Assembly: GCA_017398355.1 (NCBI GenBank)
Contig: JAFQGD010000056.1
Coordinates: 1 to 56,305 of the forward strand
From: Akkermansia sp.
Lineage (GTDB): Bacteria > Verrucomicrobiota > Verrucomicrobiia > Verrucomicrobiales > Akkermansiaceae
Direction of reading: 5' to 3'
DNA length: 56,305 nt
The position numbers were made by a program, and so were the translations under genes. Shown here piece after piece: positions 10,601 to 19,045 of this stretch. How positions within the stretch are numbered: the stretch's first letter is position 1; each line of letters begins with the position of its first letter. The notes beneath the pieces were generated by a model, which saw nothing but the letters and a program-made list of their open reading frames with translations, was not told the DNA's origin and searched no databases.

Positions 10601-13600
10601 TGCCACCACCATCAGCGGTCAACTTTCCGTTGCCAAGGCCACGCTCAATATCGAAGAAGGTGGCTCCCTGACGGTATCTCAGTTTACCGCCGGTAATGAG
10701 AATAATGGCAATTCCTCCGTGGTCAATATCAACGGCGGTACTCTCACCATCACCGGCTCGACTGCCGGAGATACGAATAACTCCAGCTTCCTGTTGGCCC
10801 ACTGGAGAAATTTGACTTCTGTGCTGACTCTGAATTCCGGTTCTATTGTGGCAGAAAATGCCACCATGCACATGGGCTGGGACTCCGGTGCTACATTCAA
10901 GGCTTTAGGTGGTGAAGCTACGCTCAAGGGTGTGCTTTTCGGTACTTCCTCAGATGGTTCCGGATCCCGATATCGCGCGGATACGTTTGAATTGGGCACG
11001 GCTACCACAGGCTCGGCTACACTCAAGATTGGTTCTGCCGGTTTTGCCGGCATTCGTTCGGAGGATACGGTGAAATTCGGTGAAGGTTCTATTGTCGCAA
11101 CGGCCGACTTTGCTATCTCCGGGGCTGATGAGCCTGCCGTGCAGCTCATCGGCACTGTCGGCGGTACCATTTTCGATACCAATGGCCACACCATTACCGT
11201 CAACACCGCTATCAACGGCGAAGGCAAGGTGACCAAGCGCGGAACCGGGACTCTGGCCTTGGCCGGCAGCGGTGCGGCATTTACCGGGCAGCTGGCCGTG
11301 GAAGCCGGTGCTCTGCAAGTCAACACCGTGAGCAAAGACCTGTTCGCTTTTGCGACTTCCGTCTCTATCGGCGAGTCCGCCGTTTTGGATTTGTCTGCCA
11401 TTGATTTTGCTGTTGATGGCAATGCGATTAGTCTGGGGGCTTCTACCACGGTTTCTTTTGCAGATTCCGCCACGGTAGCCTTGGGCAGCTTGGAAGAAGA
11501 TACGATTTACAGTATTTTCAATGCCGGTATCGGTGAGCTGGACGGTTGGGTGGGGCTTTCCGTGGCGAACTTTACCATGAACGGCATGAAGATGGTGGAT
11601 ATGGGGCGTGGTGTCTCGGTTTCTCTTGATTCTCTCGGCACTTTCTCGTACTCCATTGATAGCTGGGATCTTGTCTGGAATGGACCAGCCACCGGCGGCA
11701 CGTGGGATACCACCGACTCCGAGTGGCAAACCACCCGCCCCAACGCTGAAACCGGCGAGCCGGAGACCATCTCCACCACATTTGTCTCCAATGATAACGT
11801 GACCTTCAATTCCACTGCTTCAGTTTCGCTGAGTAGTAACATTACCGCCAACGAGGTGAGGATTACCAATGGCGCGACGCTGACCCTTTCTTCAAATGTC
11901 TTGACTGCCAACAAGATTACAATTGAATCCGGTAGCAAGTTGAATGATACGTTTGCCTCTGTTCTTGCCGGCGTGAAGACTTTTGAGCTTGCAAGTGGTG
12001 CAGAGTTGGGAATTAAATATAGCGGTTCTCCTACGTACACTTCTGAAGTGATGGGTGAGGGTACTATTGTGCTGTCCGGCGGTGGCAGCATGACATGGAA
12101 TCCCACCGATGGCACATTGAACATGGGAACGCTGACAATTAAGGATGCAAATACCAGTTTTACGACCGACAGTGCTTTCTCTGCCAATGTGTTGAATATG
12201 ACGAATGGTACGGCCACTTTTAATGGCACCACCTCGATTACCACCGCTAATTTCAACGGCGGTACGGTTAACTTTGCCACAGAGTCTCTTTCCATCGGCA
12301 CTTTCAACCGTGGTTCAGGTAATGTCAATTTCAAGCTCGCCAACGGGGTCACTCAAGCCACATACAATTTGGGGGCTATCACTGGCGCAAATGCCGGGAC
12401 GATGACAATTGACCAAGGGGTTACGGTCAACGTAGAATCTATTTCTACGACACATAGCAATGTTTCTCGCAAGCTTGTTGTAAATGGGGTATTAAACATA
12501 GATAAGAATTTGAACTATAATGGGTATTATAGTGCAGGCGAAACATTTGAAGGAAATGGTGTAATTAATGTGACAGGTGATGCCTATGTATTGATGTATG
12601 ACAACGAGGCCAATTTTGCAGTCAATGAACTCAATATAGGTGGTAAGTTTATACTCGATGTATACGCATATGGAGCTAAGAATTTCAACATCAAAGATGG
12701 TGTTGTTTCTGTGACCGGGCAGGTAGACAATACGCGCGGCGGCGCTGGTACAGGTTCAGATTATGCCTATCTCAATATTGTAGGCGGGTCGTTAGTGATG
12801 GAGGGTGGCTCTATCATGAACAAGGGTCAGCTGAATATTGTGTCTGGCTCCTTGGTGCAGGCGGGTGGTGAGTCTAATATCTCCAACACAGTGAGCATGA
12901 CCGGCGGCGAGCTGAGCGTGACGGGGGGGACAATGAACATCGCCTCCACGGCGGTTACCGGTTCGGGGGGTAGCATATCTGTCTCCGGGGGTGAGCTGGC
13001 GTTGAGTGCAGCGGCGGCCGAAGCTTTGCTGGGTGGAGTGAGTGAGTTCTCCCTCAGCGGTGGTGAACTGGATTTGAGCGAGATGAACTTCAGCACAGAA
13101 GCCGCCGGTGCTATTTCCTTGGCAAGCGGTGCTGAGTTTAGCTTTGGCGCAGATGGAGTCATCGCCTTGGGAGCGTTGGCGAGCGATACTGTATACCACA
13201 TCTTTGATGCCACGGATGCAACACTGCATGGCTGGGATACAAGCACGCTCAGTGCCTCGAACTTCATGTTGGGAGACAGCAACTTGGCCGCCATGGGGGA
13301 TGTGACTTTGACGCTGGGTGACACGGGCACATTCTTCTACACACTACAAAACGGAGAAACCCTGATTTGGGCAGGCGGTGCAACCGGCACGTGGGACAAA
13401 GCCACGGCCAACTGGGATGCCACGCCCGATGTGGCAGATGATGCCAATGCCGTGTTTGGGGATGGCAAAAGTGTCCTCTTCAATAGCGATGCAGCGGTTT
13501 CACTGGATGAGGACATTTATGCCGGCTCCGTGAAGATTGCCAATGGTGCGACCGTGAGCTTGGATGAAAGCGCCGGAAAACTTACTGCATCCACCATTTC

Positions 13601-16600
13601 CGTGGGAGAGGGTGCAAAGCTGAGTCTGAGTGCGGTACGGACAGATGCCAATATTGGCTCCAATATCACCGGCCTCGGCACAGTGGAGCTGAGCGCGGGC
13701 ACGGGATGGAATTCTGTCATTACCATGGGCAACGGATTCACGGGCGAGACTCATCTTAAGCAAGGTCAAGTCACACTCGTTCACAGCACGAACGGATCTG
13801 CCGTTGTAGGCTCTAAACTGGTGTTGCTGACGGATAATGCCGATATTCAGCTGACCAATATTGGTAATCAACAAACAACATGGGCGGGTAACCTTGAGCT
13901 GCGTGGCACGCATGAAATGCACTCCAATTCCAATACAGACTTCACATTTGCCGGCAACGTGACCGGCGAGGGCACCTACGCTAAACAGTCTACGGGTAAA
14001 TTGACCTTTGGCGAGAACGGCTCGGTAAACTTGGGTAAGTTCACACAGAGCGGTGGCGAGACGATATTTGCCGGTGCCACCACGCTCCAAGAATTGGCAT
14101 TTACGGGCGGCTCTATTACGTTGTGGAATGCCGCCGCAGCTTCCGGTGCTTCTAAGAGTATTACAACTCTGAAAATGGGTAACGGAATGACGATAGCCAC
14201 GAATGATCGAGCAGTCGTTACTGCTGCAACAACTATTGGCACGCTGCAGATGGATGGTACCACCGCGACCGTGCAGGATACGCATCACTCCGGGTGGATT
14301 TCCATTGATACATTGAAGTTGGGTGACGGAGTTTCGTCTGCCACTTTGACATTAAAGAAGTTATCTTCCTCTGCTAACGTTAGTACCTTTGAGTTGGGTG
14401 CAGCCGTTGCCGATGCCGGCAATTTTGCGGGAACTATAGAATTGTTGGGTTCTATGACCGTAGATGCAAACAGTGGAGATCGCTCGGCAGGTATTGTTCT
14501 GTCAAATAGCACGGTGGCTCAGAATGCCATTGTTTCTTTGGGAGCGAATAATTCAACGAAGTCCTCTTCCGTGCAGGTGCTTGGTATCAATGCCGCGAAT
14601 ACTACGATAGCCGGCTTGGTTTCCCGTTCCAATGAGGCTGACCGCTCTATCGTGTTTTCCGGCGCCTTGGCTGCGGATAAGGCATGGAGTGCTCAAACGA
14701 AGGCCGCTACGCCAAACACCCTCACTATCAACACGGCAAATGGTGCTACGCATGAGTACTACGGCCAAGTGCAGAATGTGAACCTAGTCATTGACGGCGA
14801 GGGCACACAGAAGTTCTTGGGTGCGAGCAATAGTTTCAACGGTACCGTGACGGTGCAGGGTGGCACGGCGGCATTTGATGCGGCCGGTACATCTTTGCTG
14901 GAGCATGCCACGGCCTTTACCCTGAGCAACGAGGGTGTGCTGGATTTGAGCGCCATCTCCTTCGGTTCTGATGATGCTGCTGCCAATGCCATCGCTCTGG
15001 CAAGCGGTGCAACATTCACCTTCTCCGACAATTTGGACAATGACGGTGGCTTGGTGATTGATTTGGGCGCTTTGAGTGCTGATACCACCTACCAAATCTT
15101 TGACTTGAGCGCGGAGAATGCCTCGCTGGCCGGATGGAATCTTGATACCTTGGATTTGGCGAACTTCCGCATCAATGGTGCCTTGCTGGCAGATTTGGAT
15201 TATGCTGATATAGCACTTGGCGAGGATGGTACCTTCTGGTATAGCTTGACAGATACCAATACCCCTGACGTGTTGTACTGGGTGGGCGGCGAGACCGGCA
15301 CGTGGAATACCACGGATACTGTGTGGGACAGCACCCCGGATGACATCACGGATGCCAATACCAACTTTAGCCCGGATGCGCACGTGGCCTTCAACTCCTC
15401 AGCTGCGGTGGATATTGCCGGCACGGTGCAGGCTGCCAGTTTGACGGTAGAGGGTGCAGATACCACCCTCTCCCTGCAGAGCGGCAACCTGACGGTGACT
15501 GATATGTATCTGGAAGGTACGCTGGATATGGCCGACGGCGTGACTCTTACCGTGAACAACACGGAGGAAGTGAGTATCTCCGGTATTACCGGTAGCGGCA
15601 AGCTGGTGAAGAACGGCAGCGGCACGCTGGAATTGGGTGATGCAGAGTTGCATACGCTTGATTTTACGCATAACAACGGTTCCTATGCACAGGCTGTGGG
15701 CGAACTGCATATTACCGGTACGGTGAGCATTGCAGATACGCTTTGTGTAGGTGATGGTACCTTGACTATAGGGGAAGATGCTGTTGTGACAACAAAGGTA
15801 TTCCAAGCAGTTTCCAATGGTAAGAATGCCAATAGCCGTATTGAAATTGCCGGCGGTAGCCTGACCATTACCGGTACAGATGATGTAGATGGTGAAACAA
15901 CGGATTTCATCTTGGGTTACTGGCACAATAGCAATACATCATCTGCTCAGCTCACACTGTCTTCCGGTACGCTTACAGCAGAGAATACCTCTTTGTACAT
16001 GGGATATGATTCTCCGGGGGTGTTCAAAGCTTTGGGGGGTGAGGCAACGCTCAAGGGTATCCGATTCCGTAATAATGCGGCAGATGCTGATACTGTTGAG
16101 CTTGGTACGGCAACATCTGCCAATGACAGCGTGACGGTAACGATTGGCAGCACGGGTATTGTTGGCATGGCAAGTAACGATGTGATCAAACTGGGTGGCG
16201 GTACTCTCAAGGCTTCGGCAGACTTTGCCATCACGGCACAAAGCGGAGCCACGCCTAGCGTATCGCTCATCGGTACGACTGCCGGCACGGTTTTTGACAC
16301 CAATGGGCACAACATTACCGTGAATACCGTGTTGAGCGGTAGCGGTAAGTTGGTGAAGAACAGCACGGGCAATCTCAAGTTCACAGCCGCCAATACCTAC
16401 ACGGGCGCTACCACTATCAATGCAGGCAGCATTGTGCTGGATTTGGGCACGACTACCAATGATGCCGGTGATACGGTGAACCGCACCTACACCCTGGGTG
16501 GTACGGTAAGCGGTAGTGGCACGCTGGAAGTGGCAGCGGGTACTACGCTGAAAGTGGCAAATAACAAGACCATCTCCTCTGCCTTGTTGGTGAATGGTGG

Positions 16601-18863
16601 TGTGGTGGACGTGACCGCGAACAATAACAAGGTGATGGCCGGTAACATTACGGTGCAAAATGGCGGTGAGCTGAAGTTCACGTATTCCGGCAGTTCTGAC
16701 CAGTACGATTGCTTTGCTATCGATAGTACGGCTCGTACGATTACTTTGGATAATGGTACGCTGGATTTGGGCGCTATGCGCCATACCATGCAAAACTGGA
16801 GTATCACCATGAGTAATGGTTCTCTTCTTAAGGGTACGGGAAGTAGTTATACCATCAATAATAAGTCCTATACCGCAGCCTTGGATGTGGCAACCAACAA
16901 TATGACGATATCCTCCACATCCGGAGATAATGAGATCTCTGCCGTGACACGCCTGCGTACTAATACATTGAAATATAATGTAACGGGAGGTACGTTGACA
17001 ATTTCGGGAGAGATTATGTCAGAGGGTAGCAATCCGGCTATTGCCAAGGAAGGTTCGGGTGACCTCATCTTCACACGGGATCACACCTTTGCCGGCACTA
17101 CGACCATTTCCGCCGGTAAGTTGGTATTGGATTTGGGTACGGTGACGACGGGTGAGGGCGAGAATGCTGTGACGACCAATGGCATGTATACCTTGGATGG
17201 CGCGGTGAGCGGTGCCGGCACCTTGCAGGTGATGGGTGGCACCACCGTGGTGGCCGATGCCGCAGCGGAGACTATTTCCACCGCCGTCATCTTGGAAAAA
17301 GGCTCTGTGCTGAAGCTGGCCAATGGTACGACCAATACTTTGTCCAAGGAGGTGACCAAGGGGACAAGCGGGGCCGGTACGCTGCAAGTGGATGCTGGGA
17401 CAACGCTGGAGAATGCTGGAAAGACTATCTCTGCCGATTTGGTGCTCAATGGCGGTAATGCCACGCTGAGTGGTAATAAAACTATAAGCGGTGATATTAC
17501 CATCCATTCCGGCTCAGTCCTGACGGCGGGTGGCTCAAACGATGACACTTTGGTTTATGCGGACGAGAATGGTGACTATACGCGCACGCTGACCATCAAT
17601 GCAGGAGGCGAGTTAGCCCTGGGTGACCGCCGCTGGTCTATAGGCAATGAGAGTCAAGGCTCCGGCGGCAGTGTGTATGATATTGAGCTCAACGGTGGTA
17701 AGATTACCGGTAATGGCACAGTAACGAGTGGCACTGCAACCGGTAGTCTGGATTTCTTTGAGAATGGCAAGATTTCAGCTACGGGTACTACCGGTGAAAT
17801 ATCTGCTGAGATTCGCGTGAGAAATGATAACAACAAACTTGCGCTTACGGTGACTGGTACTGATGATAAGCTGGAAGTGAGCGGAAACATCGTTGGTAAT
17901 GGCGGCATCTCGAAGTCCGGTGCAGGTAAGCTGGTGTTGAGCGGAGCAAACACCTATGCGGATGATACCCAAATCACCGCCGGTACGCTGGAGCTGCAAG
18001 GAGCCGGCAAGCTGGGAGCAGGGGATGTGATCATTGCTGCCGGGGCTGAGCTGGCAGCTGCCACCACCGCTACGCTTGATGGTGAAGGGAATGTGACTAC
18101 CGAATCGGAGACTTGGGCCAGTGTCACCAGTACATCCGATACGGCTGCTGCCGCTATCAACGGTGCAGCCATCACCCAGACAGAGGCCACCAAGACGCTG
18201 GCCGTAGCCAGCCGTAGCACGGATGGCACGCGCGGCACGTTGGAGAACACCCTGGTGCAGATAGCGGCGGATGCCACCCTGACGGTGGATAGCATGATGA
18301 TCAGCTCCACCAGCCGAATCTCCGGTGCGGCAGCCGTCTATGCAGCCCGTGCGGTAGAAAACAGCACGGCGCAAGTGCAGCTGAGCAATAGCATCCTGCA
18401 ACTGGATACGAGTAACAGCACCGTGGCAGATGCCCCCGTGACCATGGATTTGGGCACGCTGCAAGCCACCGGCAGCAGCGATGCCGGCGGCGCGCTCACG
18501 CTCGGTGCTGCCGGCAAGGTGCTGACGGTGAGCACGGATGTCTTCAGCAACCTGGCGCTGACAAGTGGCACCGATTTTGCGGTGGACTTCAGCAGCTTGT
18601 TGTCGAGCATTGATGTGGCAGATGCGGACTTTGTGTACCTGAACTTTGGCGATACGGTGAGCGCGGATTGGAGCACATCCTCCCTTATGGGGACTTGGCA
18701 GGATTACCAATTGGACGCATACTACCAAAGCGCTGTGGCTGCGGGTGATGCGGTGCCGAATGTGGGTGTGTATTTTGATGTGCGCGCCATCCCCGAGCCG
18801 ACCACATCAACGCTGAGCTTGCTGGCACTGGCTGCACTCGTAGCACGCCGCCGTAGAAAATAA
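4623..18863 (+). CDS. Giant S6-protease / beta-repeat protein with PEP-CTERM tail
   Basis: A 4746-residue exported protein. Residues 1-30 are a signal peptide. Residues about 31-290 form a chymotrypsin-fold domain of peptidase family S6 (IgA1 protease/SPATE type): His113 in 'NSAYHC', Asp144 in 'GDWSMQRLNKVVTEV' and Ser240 in 'QGDSGSPVF' match the triad and the RLNKxVTEV signature. The remainder is Gly/Ser/Thr/Asn-rich beta-solenoid with many autotransporter-associated strand repeats of the 'GAGTLTL..' type and several large internal duplications. The end is a PEP-CTERM sorting signal: 'IPEPTTSTLS', a hydrophobic stretch and 'RRRRK'. No C-terminal beta-barrel is present, so surface delivery probably uses exosortase rather than the type V route. 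No exosortase gene is in the window. Cleavage target unknown; adhesion or mucin binding is a guess. Confidence 0.88.
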   Translation: MRLRLNTSLRRALMAAMATACTLLSSTAWGGVADARYDLQYYLDFARNKGMFSAGATNISVYFKDGNGQSNPTIPLMPNLDSYAQRGQVIMGSLSPLGGANLVAPQYVNSAYHCPESDVYFLSENGSMAVCYSSTGYTGTGAGDWSMQRLNKVVTEVAYTPMASEAFLLSLNYGDWLYRLGNGGSFDTEGNGLNPGSNALGGMIDVASVSVLTNQGDYRIHASLWQQGPPLEIGVTQGDSGSPVFAWDADNNRFLYLASLSSGNPVAGYSNYLNAHNNPEKAQAFMDNYTISVSGFSGEETIIWGAQDGSTGKGQLTQGDTSYEYTGSGTSNSVKDHMGLTFSTADAQNIQTQTLELQGSVNMGAGALTFDSGSWKLTETDASHTFNSAGFVVNAGAELTLELTASANEEWRKVGEGIMTIAGSGDNNAVLRVGGGETKYIIETDESGNITGCTLGNAGETRLARQDGYAASSVRLEGGVAIIVLMEDGQFKTNTTAGDTFTFGNAGGLLNLNGHDLTWGVINQQGSGTGARIGNFTPLNETTPGKATFTYTGTGTFQGCFMDEGADGAQLAVNYNNADGGTWVLTGNHSNAGGFTVSAGTMVLQGSNTPHVMMTDSGDWTYATMMGADVTVKSGATFRLSHHALMTGNVTVENGGSFVLNQTVNAVSESISGSLRQDMTDKFAYSFKGDVTLNTGATMRADISSPVATTMQGNITGTDTNITQFTKQGSGVLVVQGNVNIPVGAIETGGLVIHKPTDSSNWWRWNIGEQGFLAVVGMENSEVLKYVGTSSSGVLALTQDQTTALDLSYRQNLYIGAYGDKAITYGTADAELAANSNGQWLLGGGTGTLEVAFKLTGENDLIIGNEYSSGTVHLTNTSNDFTGTIYIKGLGNMLTYENGALGQAKVSLSYGNAMSLYDASQFDIIDTSASGVLAIASGDADLNLSGKNFSLGANGDLTYTGTLTVGAEDTYRFGGVGNLTLDTALNQSTKMELDGQGMSGSSVTFARQNAFAGDIVAGGGLYLDSPNSTGNIAIHAGHEEALAAASSIELQKGATLYTDGKNLTVSNLSVQTGAAVANTTTQDSTLQLHVTENTSTTIANGALQENHYEVAEDVYEVAGIHLVKTGAGTLTLGQHTSWTGGLTVKEGTVKVNGNCSDTVGLGVTGMSIMVEADGTLDLTFNRVSSGDIDQTRLPQYIKGNGTVRVSSGGAILFSDNAAGFTGTVEVAGNTRLYIGKNLCGVISPHATYENLAVFKDATINVTAGSQARITNMFRYGEVNGSASTTSADFIIAGTGFAGTDNGLYGSGSEPLLVAALNSGALSVDLGSVITGNVTLADDATISSWSKNATETFNWGGHYYGQKQYGRSNKLGGTLRGLILGAGKTLTLGGNEGLTFTADSANTYGDLLISNGNGNNDDKFALRLNGGAARSQTSTALGTGSVTLQDGLILRLAGTGTADNTDIVYTYENGINAGAGATLQSYNITNRLTNAVVMSGDSLNLATAHGGVLELAGGINGSGTLNVAAGSKVILGSASAGNAQFIGTVAAGAGADITLASPAVMDADTTFTGTDSLTLRLCGTKDFTLGGISLAGSQVTVDEVTTTTPTSLTLHFDFTNTPVAAEADTWSTLTLKDAITADSTTIALDLNMFSEINSGSYTLISQAGSSTNYTLADTMNGRLSLSTETGALVLTVGGDNRLYWRTDGESPDWNTTDANWYSDATASQGLTAFTDSANVMLDASGTEEGNSAENRETITLSDTLTVGTIGVQDEAYELTGTGAISATSLTVGAGGDLKLSNTGANTFANGIVVNDASLTISSAAALTANVSVENDASFALVGGSMTGQLTVTDASASLSNATLTGNIKTDGTGSLSLSAATFSNAGSSIAFDYGSLSVTAGTQLGGTFSWVENQPTVQVENMAIAGGTLTSTVALQADSLDMASGSALVLNHSTGAQSSISTITGAGSLTKQGSDALSLGSAALSYASLQGGETSITGATTISGQLSVAKATLNIEEGGSLTVSQFTAGNENNGNSSVVNINGGTLTITGSTAGDTNNSSFLLAHWRNLTSVLTLNSGSIVAENATMHMGWDSGATFKALGGEATLKGVLFGTSSDGSGSRYRADTFELGTATTGSATLKIGSAGFAGIRSEDTVKFGEGSIVATADFAISGADEPAVQLIGTVGGTIFDTNGHTITVNTAINGEGKVTKRGTGTLALAGSGAAFTGQLAVEAGALQVNTVSKDLFAFATSVSIGESAVLDLSAIDFAVDGNAISLGASTTVSFADSATVALGSLEEDTIYSIFNAGIGELDGWVGLSVANFTMNGMKMVDMGRGVSVSLDSLGTFSYSIDSWDLVWNGPATGGTWDTTDSEWQTTRPNAETGEPETISTTFVSNDNVTFNSTASVSLSSNITANEVRITNGATLTLSSNVLTANKITIESGSKLNDTFASVLAGVKTFELASGAELGIKYSGSPTYTSEVMGEGTIVLSGGGSMTWNPTDGTLNMGTLTIKDANTSFTTDSAFSANVLNMTNGTATFNGTTSITTANFNGGTVNFATESLSIGTFNRGSGNVNFKLANGVTQATYNLGAITGANAGTMTIDQGVTVNVESISTTHSNVSRKLVVNGVLNIDKNLNYNGYYSAGETFEGNGVINVTGDAYVLMYDNEANFAVNELNIGGKFILDVYAYGAKNFNIKDGVVSVTGQVDNTRGGAGTGSDYAYLNIVGGSLVMEGGSIMNKGQLNIVSGSLVQAGGESNISNTVSMTGGELSVTGGTMNIASTAVTGSGGSISVSGGELALSAAAAEALLGGVSEFSLSGGELDLSEMNFSTEAAGAISLASGAEFSFGADGVIALGALASDTVYHIFDATDATLHGWDTSTLSASNFMLGDSNLAAMGDVTLTLGDTGTFFYTLQNGETLIWAGGATGTWDKATANWDATPDVADDANAVFGDGKSVLFNSDAAVSLDEDIYAGSVKIANGATVSLDESAGKLTASTISVGEGAKLSLSAVRTDANIGSNITGLGTVELSAGTGWNSVITMGNGFTGETHLKQGQVTLVHSTNGSAVVGSKLVLLTDNADIQLTNIGNQQTTWAGNLELRGTHEMHSNSNTDFTFAGNVTGEGTYAKQSTGKLTFGENGSVNLGKFTQSGGETIFAGATTLQELAFTGGSITLWNAAAASGASKSITTLKMGNGMTIATNDRAVVTAATTIGTLQMDGTTATVQDTHHSGWISIDTLKLGDGVSSATLTLKKLSSSANVSTFELGAAVADAGNFAGTIELLGSMTVDANSGDRSAGIVLSNSTVAQNAIVSLGANNSTKSSSVQVLGINAANTTIAGLVSRSNEADRSIVFSGALAADKAWSAQTKAATPNTLTINTANGATHEYYGQVQNVNLVIDGEGTQKFLGASNSFNGTVTVQGGTAAFDAAGTSLLEHATAFTLSNEGVLDLSAISFGSDDAAANAIALASGATFTFSDNLDNDGGLVIDLGALSADTTYQIFDLSAENASLAGWNLDTLDLANFRINGALLADLDYADIALGEDGTFWYSLTDTNTPDVLYWVGGETGTWNTTDTVWDSTPDDITDANTNFSPDAHVAFNSSAAVDIAGTVQAASLTVEGADTTLSLQSGNLTVTDMYLEGTLDMADGVTLTVNNTEEVSISGITGSGKLVKNGSGTLELGDAELHTLDFTHNNGSYAQAVGELHITGTVSIADTLCVGDGTLTIGEDAVVTTKVFQAVSNGKNANSRIEIAGGSLTITGTDDVDGETTDFILGYWHNSNTSSAQLTLSSGTLTAENTSLYMGYDSPGVFKALGGEATLKGIRFRNNAADADTVELGTATSANDSVTVTIGSTGIVGMASNDVIKLGGGTLKASADFAITAQSGATPSVSLIGTTAGTVFDTNGHNITVNTVLSGSGKLVKNSTGNLKFTAANTYTGATTINAGSIVLDLGTTTNDAGDTVNRTYTLGGTVSGSGTLEVAAGTTLKVANNKTISSALLVNGGVVDVTANNNKVMAGNITVQNGGELKFTYSGSSDQYDCFAIDSTARTITLDNGTLDLGAMRHTMQNWSITMSNGSLLKGTGSSYTINNKSYTAALDVATNNMTISSTSGDNEISAVTRLRTNTLKYNVTGGTLTISGEIMSEGSNPAIAKEGSGDLIFTRDHTFAGTTTISAGKLVLDLGTVTTGEGENAVTTNGMYTLDGAVSGAGTLQVMGGTTVVADAAAETISTAVILEKGSVLKLANGTTNTLSKEVTKGTSGAGTLQVDAGTTLENAGKTISADLVLNGGNATLSGNKTISGDITIHSGSVLTAGGSNDDTLVYADENGDYTRTLTINAGGELALGDRRWSIGNESQGSGGSVYDIELNGGKITGNGTVTSGTATGSLDFFENGKISATGTTGEISAEIRVRNDNNKLALTVTGTDDKLEVSGNIVGNGGISKSGAGKLVLSGANTYADDTQITAGTLELQGAGKLGAGDVIIAAGAELAAATTATLDGEGNVTTESETWASVTSTSDTAAAAINGAAITQTEATKTLAVASRSTDGTRGTLENTLVQIAADATLTVDSMMISSTSRISGAAAVYAARAVENSTAQVQLSNSILQLDTSNSTVADAPVTMDLGTLQATGSSDAGGALTLGAAGKVLTVSTDVFSNLALTSGTDFAVDFSSLLSSIDVADADFVYLNFGDTVSADWSTSSLMGTWQDYQLDAYYQSAVAAGDAVPNVGVYFDVRAIPEPTTSTLSLLALAALVARRRRK
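10645..16440 (+). repeat. Duplicated ~225-residue module B in the giant gene
   Basis: Two copies lie at about 10645-11325 and 15763-16440. Shared landmarks in order are 'GGTLTITGS/GGSLTITGT', 'FKALGGEATLKG', a 'VELGTAT/FELGTAT' strand, 'ADFAI', and 'FDTNGHxITVNT' followed by a 'GSGKLVK/GEGKVTK' beta-strand repeat. Protein identity is high at these landmarks while third codon positions differ, so the duplication is not recent. Confidence 0.75.
11382..15345 (+). repeat. Three copies of ~120-residue module A with a W-GG-GTW motif
   Basis: Copies at about 11382-11745, 13065-13430 and 14935-15345. Each begins with a 'LDLSxIxF' strand, has 'ALGxLxxDTxYxIF', a 'GW' turn, a '(L/V)ANF' or 'ASNF' strand and a 'GTFxYxL' strand, and ends in a 'W-x-GG-x2-GTW(D/N)' motif followed by 'A(N/V)W'. 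A fourth, more diverged copy of the Trp motif alone is at about 9704-9775. The regular spacing suggests block duplication of solenoid segments. Confidence 0.7.
16430..17995 (+). repeat. Tandem module C in the giant gene
   Basis: Two adjacent segments (about 16430-17115 and 17116-17995) share the order 'LVLDLGT', 'YTL(G/D)G(T/A)VSG(S/A)GTL(E/Q)V', 'TIS(S/T)A', 'L(N/D)LGAMR/LALGDRR' and a closing beta-strand repeat. They form the last solenoid block before the degenerate 700-base tail and the PEP-CTERM signal. The boundaries are approximate. Confidence 0.55.
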
Positions 18864-18895
18864 GCACTTCGGAGGCGTCTCGCTAAAAATTAATC

Positions 18896-18930
18896 TTGCA
18901 CCCTTGCTTTCGGGCAGGGGTGCAATTTTA
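18896..18930 (+). terminator. Rho-independent terminator of the giant gene
   Basis: Arms TTGCACCC and GGGTGCAA extend inward with four further pairs around a short TTTCGG loop and are followed by TTTTAT. It lies 33 bases after the stop codon and before the aroK promoter. Confidence 0.8.
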
Positions 18931-19007
18931 TCTACCAAATGTTTATCTGTTGTGGGTGAGAGGAGTTTCGCACATGAGGCAGCTTCGTAATATTTTCCTG
19001 TTCGCGC

Positions 19008-19036
19008 TTGCAATGAAGTTCATGTTTTGGTACAAT
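19008..19036 (+). promoter_or_regulatory. Promoter of aroK
   Basis: TTGCAA (19008-19013), a 17-base spacer and TACAAT (19031-19036). The ATG at 19046 is 9 bases downstream, so the predicted leader is 2-3 bases. Confidence 0.65.
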
Positions 19037-19045
19037 CAGCGCGAC

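Noticed and set aside
9600..18728. Several minus-strand open frames of 150-317 codons inside the giant gene
   Set aside because: They mirror the repetitive Gly/Thr/Ala codons of the solenoid and have low-complexity composition. The coding signal and domains are all on the plus strand.
18896..19045. A 50-residue N-terminal extension of shikimate kinase
   Set aside because: It would start inside the terminator hairpin and run through the aroK promoter.
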